A DNA stretch of 64,000 bases. It comes from Phyllostachys edulis (taxonomy: Eukaryota; Streptophyta; Magnoliopsida; Poales; Poaceae). Below, piece by piece: positions 12,481 to 23,014 of the stretch. The number at the start of each line of letters is the position of its first letter. Within the stretch, counting starts at the first letter, position 1. The notes under the pieces were generated by a model, which saw nothing but the letters and a program-made list of their open reading frames with translations, was not told where the DNA came from and ran no database searches. A program made the position numbers and the translations under genes. The stretch covers positions 111,512,412-111,576,411 of the forward strand of contig CM070562.1 in NCBI GenBank assembly GCA_036346405.1. Direction: 5' to 3'.

Positions 12481-13474
12481 GTGTGTATGATCTCCCTCAT
12501 TGTTAATATTGAGGGGTACCTTTGAAGATTGTATAAGAGATATTATTATCTATAATATTACAGAAAAATAACTTAATTAATTGAGGATTATTAGATCATC
12601 ATCAGCCATGAGAGAGAAAGAAGTACATTCCCAGTGCCAGAGCAGAAGCTACTTACCCTACACGAAGTCCATTTGATTGTTTGCTAATAGAAAAGGCTAA
12701 GCTAGCGAATCACCGTAAGAGAGAGGAGTACTGTGCCCCTGCTCTCGCACTGGGAATGCACATCTCTCTCTCACGACGGACTCAGAGGTGACGAGGGCGA
12801 GGGCGAGGGCGACGACAAGCTGCGGTGGTGGAGCTCCGGTGAAGACTCGAGCATGGTGTGTTCCCAGGCCCAAAGAATTCGTTTTTGTTGGCATGAGGTG
12901 ACGGAGATTATGAACACGACCGGAATAATGCAGACGACGAGTCCACTAGACTCGGAGGGGACGAAGTCGTCGACATCGCATCTGACGAACTCTGCTTCAA
13001 CGCAAGTTTAGGGAGCTAGTGGCACAACCTCACAAGTTCAGGGGGTTAAGAAAAGTAAAATGCAAGTTCATAGAGCTAAGTGGCATAACCTCACAAGTTT
13101 TTGGGGCTCAGAAAGTAAAATGCAAGTTCAGAGACCTAAGTGGCACAACCTCATAAGTTCATGAACTTACAGTGCATTTTTTTTCAAAAATAAAATAAAA
13201 AGATTGTTAATATCAAAGTGGGATTTGAACCCACGCCCTCGTCGTCCTACCGGTTAAATAGAGGGAACATTGGGGCGAGAAGACTCAGGCCACATCGCCT
13301 TGATTCCCCTTTCCCGTCCGATCCCGTGTGCGCTCTGTCCTCGTCGTCTGATTTTTTGTTTTGTTTTGTGTGTCTGTTCCTTCGACGCAAAACACTGCTG
13401 CTTCGGTTCCTTCCTCATCCTCATCCCCTCCAGGTCTCCATCCAGTCTCCCTCCACACTTTCTCTATCGTCGCT

Positions 13475-14060
13475 CCTCCCCTTCCCCTCCCCCAGCCCCC
13501 ACCTCAATCCCATCCAACTTCCTCTCCCCCGGCCCCTGGACCCATCCCCTCCACCTTCCCCTCACCTCGCCTGAATCTCCACCGGGGTCAACGACCTCGA
13601 CGAGTTCATCGAGGGACAGACCATGCTGATCCGCTGCGTGACATAGGCGATCCGCCCGATCAGCAAGAAGATGGCCTTCGTCGTGCTGTGACAGAGCATG
13701 AGCACCTTGTAGTGTGTGCTCCTCGCCAGCGCCGACGCCGGTGTCAGCACGCAGATGGGTCTCCTCCACGCCTCCATCGCCGCTCCCCCTTCCTCCCCAC
13801 CCGCCTCAATTCCATCCACCTTCCTCTTCCCCGGCCCCTGGACCCATCCCCTCCACCTTCCCCTCCCCTCGCCTGAATCTCCGCCGGGGTCGGCGAGCTT
13901 GACGAGTTCGCCGAGGGACGATTTGTGCTGATCCATGGCGCGGCACAGGCGATTTGCCCAATCAGCAAGAAGATGGCCTTCGTCATGCTACGACAGAGCA
14001 TGAGCACCGTGCAGTGCGTCCTCGTTGCCAGTGTCGATGCCGGTGTCAGCACGCAGATGG
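13475..14060. repeat. 303-bp tandem duplication spanning the AspRS exon and its upstream intron
   Basis: The block with cggcccctggacccatcccc, the C-rich tract and the ctgaatctcc...ccggggtc exon start occurs twice, 303 bp apart (13571 and 13874). The second exon copy stays open longer than the first. Confidence 0.85.
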
Positions 14061-15822
14061 TGCACTTCGTGACCTCCCTTGGCAAGGAGAGCACCATTGA
14101 CATTGGAGGCGTCGTCTCCCTCCCCAAGGAGCGCCTCAAGGCCACCACATAGCAGGTCCGTATCTTTGGAATTCTTTCTTGTAACTTTGTAAGGCAATAT
14201 GCTTATGTCTTTTTATCAGTAGCAGCCATCAGACGACAATCGATCCGAATACACATTCGTATAGTCTTCATGTAACCATCTGGTAGCTCTAGGATGCGGA
14301 ATAATCATGTGAGATGGTGGTTTCGTAGGGTTTTAAAGTTCCAACTACCTTCAATTATTGTCACAATAAGATAGGTTTACTTTTGTCGTCTAATTCATAC
14401 TGCATAAGCGCACCCATGATGCAACTATGGTTTGCTTGAGTTATTATCCTGTGTGTATCTGATGAATTGTTTATGTGTTCGTTTTGACTAGTAGGAGGAG
14501 ATTCAGGTTTGGAAGATCTATTGCATCAATAGGCCGATCCCAACCCTTCCTATTGATCTTGAGGATGCAACAAGGAGTGAAGCAGAATTTGAAAAGGCTG
14601 AACAAGTATGCCCTGTGCAAATTCTGTTTTCTGCTTGCTTTCCCTTTTCAAGAAGCACTCAATTTTGTGCTCCAGCTTTCCTGCCTATGATTCTTAGAAT
14701 CTTATTGTGGTTTAAGGGATTAATCTTGCCATGATTGCAGGCTGGAATGAAACTTGTTCATGTTGGCCAAGATACCCGCTTGAATTATAGAGCTATTGAT
14801 CTACGGACTCCCACGAATCAAGCAATATTCTGAATCCAATGTCAAGTTGAAAACGTGAGTCTTTAACCTTGTTTTTATTGACTACTATCATTTATGCATT
14901 AATGGATAGTGCTATTCCAAATAGTGTGCTATGTGATTTTTGATTCTATGGTTCACTAGCACCTTGTAATCATCATTCAATAAAAGTCGAGTCTCAGAGA
15001 ACCTTAATAATTTTATCATAAAATCATTATATTCCAAAAAAAGGCCCGTGTCTTGGGCACCAAGCTTAAATTATGTGGTTGTTGCTATTGTTTGGAGACT
15101 CGATCCAAATGATCCTTACATTTTTACCCTATAACTCGTGCCATGCAATTTCATGCGGTTGTACTATTGCACAAATTGAGTTTAACATTCACTGTGAATT
15201 GTGGATTTATCAAGACCATGCATATATGTACTTTAGATTCATGTCTCCATCTTACGTAATACACTAATATGTATACTGCTATGTGGATGCTCCAAGAAGT
15301 GAATTTTTATTATGTATATTCCTATAGAATGTAATTTTTTTTGTTCAAAAATGTAGATCATTGTTGGATATTATGATATGCAGAAATTTAGGGAATTTTT
15401 GTTGTCAAATAGTTTTGTTGGGATCCACAACCCAAAGCAGATTGCTGGATCGAGTGAAGGTGGTGCATATGTATTCAATCTATAGTACAATGGACAACCT
15501 GCTTGTTTAGCACAATCTCCTTAATTATACAAGCAGATGGCTATTTGTAGTGGGTTCGAACATGTATTCGAGGTTGGTCCTGTATTTGGAGCTGAGAATT
15601 CAAACACACACATGCATCTATGTGAGTTTGTTGGGTTGGATGCTGAAATGGAAAAATGCTTTAGTTCATTTACCGAAATGATGACAACTAAGCACTGATT
15701 TCCTTACACAGGTTTGCGATATTATAGATGGCTTATTCATAGCAATATTTAAACATTTAAATGAGAGTTGCAAGAAGGAACTCGAGACAATAAATAGGCA
15801 GTATCCATTTGAACCTCTGAAG
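13590..15822 (+). pseudogene. aspartyl-tRNA synthetase (cytosolic AspRS) pseudogene, intron-containing and truncated
   Basis: The parent enzyme charges tRNA-Asp in the cytosol. Recognisable segments appear in gene order: the anticodon-binding (OB-fold) exon twice (13590-13779 and 13890-14155), then 14496-14605 (WKIYCINRPIPTLPIDLEDA), 14741-14854 (GMKLVHVGQDTRLNYRAIDL), 15384-about 15650 (KFREFLLSNSFVGIH through CEFVGLDAEM) and 15712-15822 (CDIIDGLFIAIFKHLNE). Splice sites are still visible, so it arose from genomic DNA, not from mRNA. It is broken by in-frame stops in exon copy 1, a TGA after NQAIF, a TAG before YNGQPACLAQ and a TAA before LYKQM. The motif 2 arginine (VFRAE) is now glycine. 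The C-terminal catalytic half is absent. A weak further match near 16064-16125 is doubtful. Confidence 0.88.
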
Positions 15823-16129
15823 GTACACATTCTTCTTGTTTTATGGTTCATATTATGTTATTATCTGGGTGCTATAGCTCAAGCACAGTATGAGTGAAGC
15901 TGTGTACATTTATCACTCATGTGTGCGCTTACTTGATCTATAGATTGAACTGCTTTCGCCATTCTGTTTCCATTGATTGAGATTGCATATTGAAGTTTCT
16001 TATTTGAGAAATCTGTAGTCCGTTTAGACTTTTAGATAATGGTGTACTATGGATTTGTTTCCAGGAGACAGCAGTGCGCATTTACAAGGAACTTCTCAAC
16101 ATAGGAATTCAGCATCTTGCAATAAGTAC

Positions 16130-16640
16130 CATTTTCTATTTAATGCAAAGAGAGAGAGAGAGAGAGTAAATTAAGTCTATGGTAATTCTCCAATATCATC
16201 CGTTAACTGTACATGTCAGGGACAAGAAAAATATCTGCCCCTACACGGTAGGACAAGACCCAATGTAGATGATTGAATATTTCCCAATCTTGTTGTTGAA
16301 TATTTTAAACAGCAAATGGGAATCATGTACAATGCTTATTTCCAATGTTCTTTTACCTGCACGGGTTGTCAATTTTCGCTAGCAGTGAATCTCCTAAACT
16401 TGCCCATAAGTTGTTCGAAGCAATGTCTAAAAGACTATTGCCGTTGTGCATGAACTAATTGGCAAGCAGTTGGTGCCTGGGTCTTGGGCAGAGAGAGTGT
16501 GGTTCATGGATTCAATAGGCTGTCAACTTGCCAGACTATTTAGATTGTGCGTTTTAGTCGAGTGTATTTTGCATGTACACATCCCTCGAATGTATGTTAA
16601 TTTCCACTTGTGTCGTATTAGCCACTAACCCACCCCCGAT
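16130..16640. other. no gene recognised
   Basis: AT-rich DNA between the AspRS remnant and the copia LTR, with a (GA)n tract at about 16149-16166. No conserved coding segment was seen. Confidence 0.5.
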
Positions 16641-19417
16641 GAAGAATTTAGACCCGCCATTATGAGTTAATGGAATATTTTGGTGATTAATGACAAATCT
16701 AAATGTAAGACTAATATGTTTATTGACTATGATATTGTTTAGTCTTATTTGGATGAAAAAGGTAAAAATCATAGAGGTATGCATTCGACATCATATTCTT
16801 ATATATTGTTGCATTCCTCATATACAAAATATATGTTGAACTCCACCAAAAGTTTAACTTGAATATGTGCATATGTTTTTATTACACATTCGTGTATGCA
16901 CACATTTAGGGGGGTTCACTCTATGTTTTGTGGTTTTATTAGTATTGATCCATATTTCTTTATCCACATATATTGGGGATCTCTACTTTAAAACATATCC
17001 TTTGAGTATATAAAACTTGTGTAGTTCATATATACTTATATTACTTTATATTCAATCATTTGCAATTGTGTTGTGGGACTAATGTGTGTGCTAAGATGTG
17101 TTCAAGGCTTAGTCCCAAAGTTTGAATGATGACATGAAAAGAAAATGTAAAGATGATAAAAGATTGACATGGCTCAAAACAAAGGAGTCATGCATTGCAT
17201 TTCGAAAAGCTTTTGGAAGAATTTCAGTAGAAATCAGTATGACCGTATTTGGTAAGCGGTACTACCGATGTGCGTTAGCACCAGAGCTTATTTGGCGGAA
17301 CTACCGCTCAGCGGTATGACCGCAATTTACTTGGCGGAACTATCGCAACCCGGTGTAACCGATTTGGTAGTGGTACATTTTTTCCATTGAGTGCCCTTTT
17401 GGACCTCAAGGAAGAGCGGTCATACCGCCCTTGTGATCGGAAGTACTAGAGAGCGGTACTACCACATGATCAATGGCGGTACTACCGCACCTGTCAGTAA
17501 TGGCTTGTTTAGAAGTATTATTGTAGGTATATCTTGGTAATTAATGTTAATCATTGTGGGGCTAATATTTTCCATGAGTTGGATAAATATGTTATATTCC
17601 ATGGTGATGAAGACTTCGGATGGCATCATAAGTTGATCGTCATCAAGTCAAGGTTTAAGAAGAGGATGCATCATGTGTTGATGCATACCAAGATCTCGAA
17701 GAGGAGATGATCATGAATTGATCATCAAGTTAAGAGAAGACTCATCATGTGTTGATGGAGGTCAAGTAAAGGATGCATCATGGGTTGATGCATATCAAGA
17801 CGATGACCCAGACTTGAAGTGAAGATGTACGTTATCAAGCTTCAAGAAAATGCTCAATGCAAATGTATGACTAGCTAGGGCTAAGGATCTGTTCCTATTC
17901 TTTTACCGGTCTTGGTGTTTGGCTGGAAGACCGGATTACTAGTATAGACTGCCATACTATTAAGAGGGGTCTTGTCTAGTAGCTTGAGTCTCATCATGTG
18001 TTGATAGCTCAATCTTACTTGCTCTAGCTCACTATGGTATGATGCTATTATTTGCAAATGTGTTTTGCAAATAGTCGAGGCACAAGCATTAAATCCTTGT
18101 AGTATGTGGCTATACTTTGCAAATATGTTTTGCAAATGGTTGAAGTCCATGTACCTACTCTTTATGACATGATATAAGTTTGCAAATGTGTTTTTTAAAT
18201 TATTGGGATTCATGTATTTTCCCTTGGCATGGTCTAAGATTGTTTGTTGTTATCTCTTTGGATTTAGACCATGGTAGTAGCTCTTTGGAGTTATGCTTTT
18301 TGATTTGATCAAATGTGTTTGAGATCAATCAAATAGGTGGATTGCGTAGCCCTCTGAATAATCTTCCCATAGAGTCCAAGATCACTCAATTCCGACATCG
18401 GAGTCAAAAGTTATGACCTTTTTACCGAGTGTCGTCTGTGCTGAAATTAGGTTGTGGAACTACCGTCCGAGAAGAGAGGTACTACCGCAGAACAGTAGTA
18501 CCGTCCATTGTACTACGGTAGTACCGTACCAAACTTTCAACGACTAGTTTTTGAGCATTTAATACACCCTTTCCGACCGTTGGGCAAAAATCGGTAGTAC
18601 CGGCCTTTGAACGGCGGTACTACTGCATTTTGGCTGAATTTGCTGATTTTTGCTCCCAACGACTAGTTTTTGTGTGTGAGATATAAATACCCACCTTGGC
18701 CGGTTGAAAGACAACTATTGGCATCTCATTTCACTCACTTGAGCTAGTGTGAGCTTCTCCTCTCAGTTGTGCATGTGTTGCATCTTGTGAGCAAGGAGAG
18801 AGATCTCTAGTTGCATGTGTTGCATCTAGAGGTGGATTTCATATCCACTTGAGCTTGTGCATTCGTTGCAAGTGGTGAGAGTCAAGCAATGGGCTTGGTT
18901 TGTTACTCTTGGTGTTTGCTGACATCTAGACGGCGTGGAGGCGTCGTGGACTGGTGATCTTCTTAAGAAGCTTGTGAGAAGGCCCAGCGTGTTGTGAAGG
19001 TTGGAGCTCACCTACCCGGAGCGAGAAAGAGCTACCACTAGTGGAATTGAGGTGTTTGCCTTAATTCGTGGAGCCGGTCCAATTAGTTTGGGCTTACCTC
19101 AACATAGATTAGGGGAGACTAGCAAGTCTTTGAACACAACGGTAAAACGTCATTGTGTCATTGTGGTTTGCTCTCTAGTGTTTTACTTTGTGCAATTTAC
19201 ATTCCTAGAATTAAATTGCTTATATGTCTTTGTATGTTTGCTATCATTATCAATAGACTTATATTGCTGGTGCACTTAGCCAAGACTAGTTGATTTAGGT
19301 TTTAATTGAGCAAAACCGAATTTATTTACAATTCCGCATAAAACTCAATTTTAGCCAAAAGAATTTTAAAAAAACCTACCTATTCACCCCCCTCTAGTCG
19401 GCCTCCTCGATCTTACA
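16640..19417 (+). mobile_element. copia-type LTR (SIRE/Maximus-like), probably solo and 5'-truncated
   Basis: The right end has the hallmark cctattcacccccctctag followed by tcgatcttaca, typical of the 3' end of large Ty1-copia LTRs in grasses. The left part (ttttggtgattaatgaca, actaatatgtttattga) matches the start of the related copy at 55128. The body carries many GGTACTACCG / GGCGGTACTACCG words at about 17245-17500 and 18460-18640, and roughly 65-bp repeats around tttgcaaatgtgttttgcaaa at 18040-18200. No primer-binding site or coding region follows, which suggests a solo LTR. No target duplication was found. Confidence 0.7.
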
Positions 19418-19637
19418 CCTGATGACACACCACATTAGCAATTTAGCATGGGCGTTGTTTTACAACTGTTCATTGATTGTTATTTGTACATGGTGCCTTC
19501 TCACTGTGTTCATACTTGCATTAACGCACCAGCCTTTGCAAAAAAAAAAAAAATAACGTCCTCAACTACAACAATGGGTATCCCCCTCCCACAAAACATA
19601 GAAAACCAGGTCAATTTACATCCTAGGACGGTTTTGG

Positions 19638-19639
<2 letters not shown>

Positions 19640-19670
<31 letters not shown>
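19640..19670. repeat. (CT)n microsatellite
   Basis: About 15 CT units, followed directly by an alternating GC tract (gtgcgcgcgcgtgtgc). Confidence 0.95.
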
Positions 19671-19673
<3 letters not shown>

Positions 19674-20520
19674 CGCGCGCGTGTGCTCGCGCGCTCCTCT
19701 ATTCTGATGTGTACAGATGCATTGTACAACCTCCTGTTTCATGTCCTCTAGACCTTATGCCTCATACAACAACAGTCTCCAGAGTCCAGACTTGCTTTAG
19801 GAAAGAGATCAAGTATATATATTCTTACCTCTTACTTTTCCGGTGTTCATACTATTCGTATTCTTCTTACAGCTTAAACATTTATCTAATGTATGTTGGA
19901 GACAACTTTTATTCTCTTACCCCTGTGGCTGAAGCAAGCCAACATAGAGCAAAGCGTCACAAAATCCTTATCTATCGACGTCTGGTTCGACCAATTTTTT
20001 TTGCGGCCGTTGTTCGTACTGGTTTATATGCCTTACGCGGTGCCTGTAATGGTCCCTAATATCTGCCTTCCATTTATTCGTATTACCTGTTCTGTGCTTA
20101 TAGATTAGGTCCTTCTGTTGGACAGATTTACTTGCCTCCTTTCCTTACCTTGCCTCAGGACCACATTGATGTGCTTAAAAGGTTGCTCCATATATGTCTC
20201 TATTCTTTTGCTGTTTCGTTGTGCCTCTCCGACAGCATTGTCACTTTTCTCTTCGTGCTTCTTTCGTAATCCTTTTTCCCTTTCCTTGTTGCTCTTCCAG
20301 AAAAAACAAAAAACTCTGTAAGTAACTGATGCTATCAAACTTCTGATTATCTTATTCAGTACAAAGATTCTTCCCTGACTACTCTCCCTTATATATGACT
20401 TCTTTTACGTCTTACTCCTTATTGCCTTAATATAGATCCTTCTTTCATGCTGGGACTATATATGTGTACCAATTGCTCTTCCTGCTCATTGACCTCATTA
20501 ATGGACTTTTCCTGCTATAT

Positions 20521-21096
20521 CTACACAACGCTTCAACTTAGCTTCGTATAATATCTTATAGCACTGATTTATCGATTTCTATATGTAATACCTCTACTGC
20601 ATATAGACATTGCTATCCCTCATCGCCAATAACTGCGCAGTAGTATATATGTAATACTTCTACTACTATGTCTTACAGTTTACGTTCATAGAGATTCTGG
20701 AACAAATGTCATTTAACCCTCTTTTTCACACGCTACCAATCAATCATGTTCTCTTCGAACAACATACTTCTTCTTAGGTCTACATATGACATGTTCGCTA
20801 TATTCTGTCTACACAACACTTCGGCCCAGCTTCGTATAATATCTTATAGCACTGATTTATCGATTTCTATATGTAATACCTCTACTACATATATATATCA
20901 CTATCCCTCATCTCCGATGACTGCATAGTAGTATATATGTAATATCTCTACCGCTATATCTTATAGTTTGCATACATAGAGATTCTAGAACAAATGTCAT
21001 TTAACTCTCTTTGTCATACACTACTAATCAGCCATATTATCTTCGAACAAGATACTTCTTCTTAGGTCTACATATGACATAATCTCTATATTCTGC
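20521..21096. repeat. 288-bp tandem duplication, AT-rich
   Basis: Two adjacent copies (20521-20808 and 20809-21096) share ctacacaac, cttcgtataatatcttata, gcactgatttatcgatttct and ttcttcttaggtctacatat in order. They lie inside the stretch that ends with a Helitron-like terminus. No protein is encoded. Confidence 0.88.
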
Positions 21097-21604
21097 AGCT
21101 CACATCATGAGATTTGTACTGAACTCGTCACCTCCCATGCTATGAAGAAGACGCAGCCACATGACGCCACCTCCAGCTAAACACAAGGTCTAATTGCCTT
21201 TTTTTTGGGAACATCCTTAGTCGTCTCTCTCAGATACAACTAAAATACTACACTTAACTTCCATCTTTCACACAGCAGATTAAAAGCAGCTCGCTGCTAC
21301 CACACGGATCAAGATCAGTCCGAAGTACTTCGCTTACATTGGACTCTTGCATCTATCAACAATATCATATATCTTTTGTAATTAGCTATATGTACTACCT
21401 CCAGAACATAGTTTGTCTCGTACTAGCCAACATGTTGTAACCTTATGTAAGACAAATATAATATTTTAGAAGTAGAACCATGTACTTCAAAACCTAATAT
21501 AAAACCAACAATATCTTAGATTACTGCTCCACTCAAAAAATATTCTACATTTGTTCATTTTTATGCACTCCTTTACATCTGATGCTTTCCCCACAATGCA
21601 TGCT

Positions 21605-21644
21605 TATTGTGCTCACGCGCCAAATGGTGCGCACGGGATGCTAG
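21605..21644 (+). mobile_element. Helitron-like 3' terminus (hairpin plus CTAG)
   Basis: A short GC-rich hairpin (gcgccaaatggtgcgc) is followed by acgggatg and CTAG, then T, which is the standard plant Helitron 3' end inserted before T. The element would extend left over the AT-rich DNA from about 19430. Its 5' TC terminus was not located, and no Rep/helicase coding is present, so it would be non-autonomous. Confidence 0.6.
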
Positions 21645-21699
21645 TAGGACATAACTTGAGCCTATGCCATCCTGACTTTTTATGATCGTCGTAGTAAAA

Positions 21700-22400
21700 A
21701 GACCAGACAGTAAGTAAACAAGAGGGACCCCTAGCTTCAGAACGAGGGGCCGAAGGGTCCCAGAAAAGAGGTTCCGGCTAAGAGTGCGCCTGTATTGATT
21801 GCGAAAAATTTTGTGTGTTTTACATGATAGGGGAAGGAGGCTATTTATAGCCTATCCACCTGGGTACATGAAATTACGCACACACCCCTACAAAGATACA
21901 ACTATCATAGGGGTAGAAGGGGTTTCTCCTAGCCTACGCATAGCCTTCGGTGCATGGTAGACTCCCCTGAACCTGGTCCACCCGGTGGTGAGCCCGGCCC
22001 ACCTTTATTGCACCCTTGCTGATGGTTGCGAGACCCCTCCCGGGGCCCTCCTTCGGGAGGCCTGTGAGGCCCCCTCGGAGGATACCTTTGGAATCGCTTT
22101 CGGGTCCTCCAGAGGCCCCTTCGGGAACGCCTTCGGAGCCCTCGAGGCCTTCTCCGAAGATCGTCTCTGGGGTTGCCTTCGGAAGCGTCTTCGGGGACCT
22201 CGGGGACCCCTCCGGAGGGTACCTCCGGGATCGCCTTCGGAGCCCCCCCCTGAAGCACCATCGGGTCCTTCGGGGACCCCTTAGTGCCTTGCCTGTGCCG
22301 TGGGGTCGGTGGGCCGCCCCTACGACAATGATGTTTTGCTTTGCTTTATGGAATCTGTGGCTCTGTAATCCTCTGTTTACCATTTTTTAGGGGGACACAC
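21700..22400. repeat. GC-rich CCTTCGG-word repeat block
   Basis: Many short direct repeats of ccttcgg / cctccgg / ggggacc from about 22030 to 22270 create accidental glycine/proline-rich frames on both strands. The upstream part (21720-21960) resembles LTR leader DNA. Probably decayed retroelement sequence; no class assigned. Confidence 0.45.
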
Positions 22401-22809
22401 CACGACACCATAATGTGTGTGTGCGCATTCCTTACACATGCTCAAGAATTAGTCGAAGGTAGGGGAGAATATTGAGTCAGGTATTCGTCTTACTGAGTTT
22501 TTCCGAAATTGATATAGTTTGATTTAATATTATTTTATTTATATTTTGAAATTATTTTTAGAAGCGAGCCAACGAGATGAGCCAGAACGAAATCCAATTT
22601 TATTTGAAATCGACTCCTTCCGATGTTTATGTTTTTTTCTACCCTCGGGGAGAGGCTCCACGGCCTCCTCCGGAGCACAGGTGCGTGTTGTCCCACGTAA
22701 CGCACACCGCGTGTGTACCCCGTTTGTATCTCACGGTTCGAACGCAGGCACGACGGCAGTCCCACGCAAGTGTATCAAACAAATACCGTCAGCTTGCGTT
22801 TGGTTTGGC

Positions 22810-22948
22810 TGGGCCGTAATTGGAAAACGGATACCAGCGGCCCAGTAGAAATTAAAGCCCATTCCTCAAGCACTAACCCTAGTCTCCCTCTATAAATGTT
22901 GCCCTCCCCAAAGCTCTCCTCAAACCCTAACCCCCTCCAAAACCCTAA
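22810..22948 (+). promoter_or_regulatory. fibrillarin promoter: Site II, TATA and telo-box motifs
   Basis: Three Site II type motifs (TGGGCC 22810-22815, inverted GGCCCA 22839-22844, inverted GCCCA 22857-22861) precede a TATA element (tataaat, 22891-22897). Two telo boxes (aaaccctaa at 22922-22930 and 22940-22948) follow near the expected start of transcription. Site II plus telo box is the established promoter pairing of plant ribosome-biogenesis and ribosomal protein genes, which fits fibrillarin. A (GGC)n tract at about 22961-22981 lies in the 5' UTR. Confidence 0.75.
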
Positions 22949-23014
22949 ACCCTCTCCTTCGGCGGCGGCGGCGGCGGCGGCCACAAGCACTTCGTCGAGT
23001 CTCGAGACGACGCC

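Larger units (their letters stand above)
8492..13180. mobile_element. foldback/terminal-inverted-repeat element interrupted by a hAT element
   Basis: The left arm beginning near 8492 (tgcactgtagg, then ctgaacttatgaggttgtg) is matched by the reverse complement of the right arm ending near 13180. The arms are roughly 360-400 bp, each with internal tandem repeats. Without the nested hAT (2906 bp plus 8-bp duplication) the element would be about 1.8 kb. No transposase is seen. The unique middle (about 8870-9220 and 12143-12600) includes a cluster of roughly 30-bp repeats on the theme gatcgtagtaggacttacga at about 12290-12480. A target duplication was not identified, so the superfamily (MULE or foldback) is undecided. 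Confidence 0.6.

Noticed and set aside
13207..13290. tRNA-like T-arm on the minus strand (gtgggttcaaatcccac at about 13218-13234)
   Set aside because: The T stem and loop are perfect, but no matching acceptor stem, D arm or anticodon arm could be built upstream. It is at most a tRNA-derived fragment.
16064..16125. Possible next AspRS exon (ETAVRIYKELLNIGIQHLA)
   Set aside because: Only a faint resemblance to the expected segment and no supporting downstream exon, so it was left out of the pseudogene span.
17230..18640. Clustered GGTACTACCG words considered as a CRISPR-like or regulatory array
   Set aside because: Spacing is irregular, and the same words occur in the related LTR at 55129-56260; they are a property of this copia LTR family.
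21929..22390. Glycine/proline-rich 110-149 codon frames on both strands
   Set aside because: They are generated by CCTTCGG/CCTCCGG short repeats, not by a gene.
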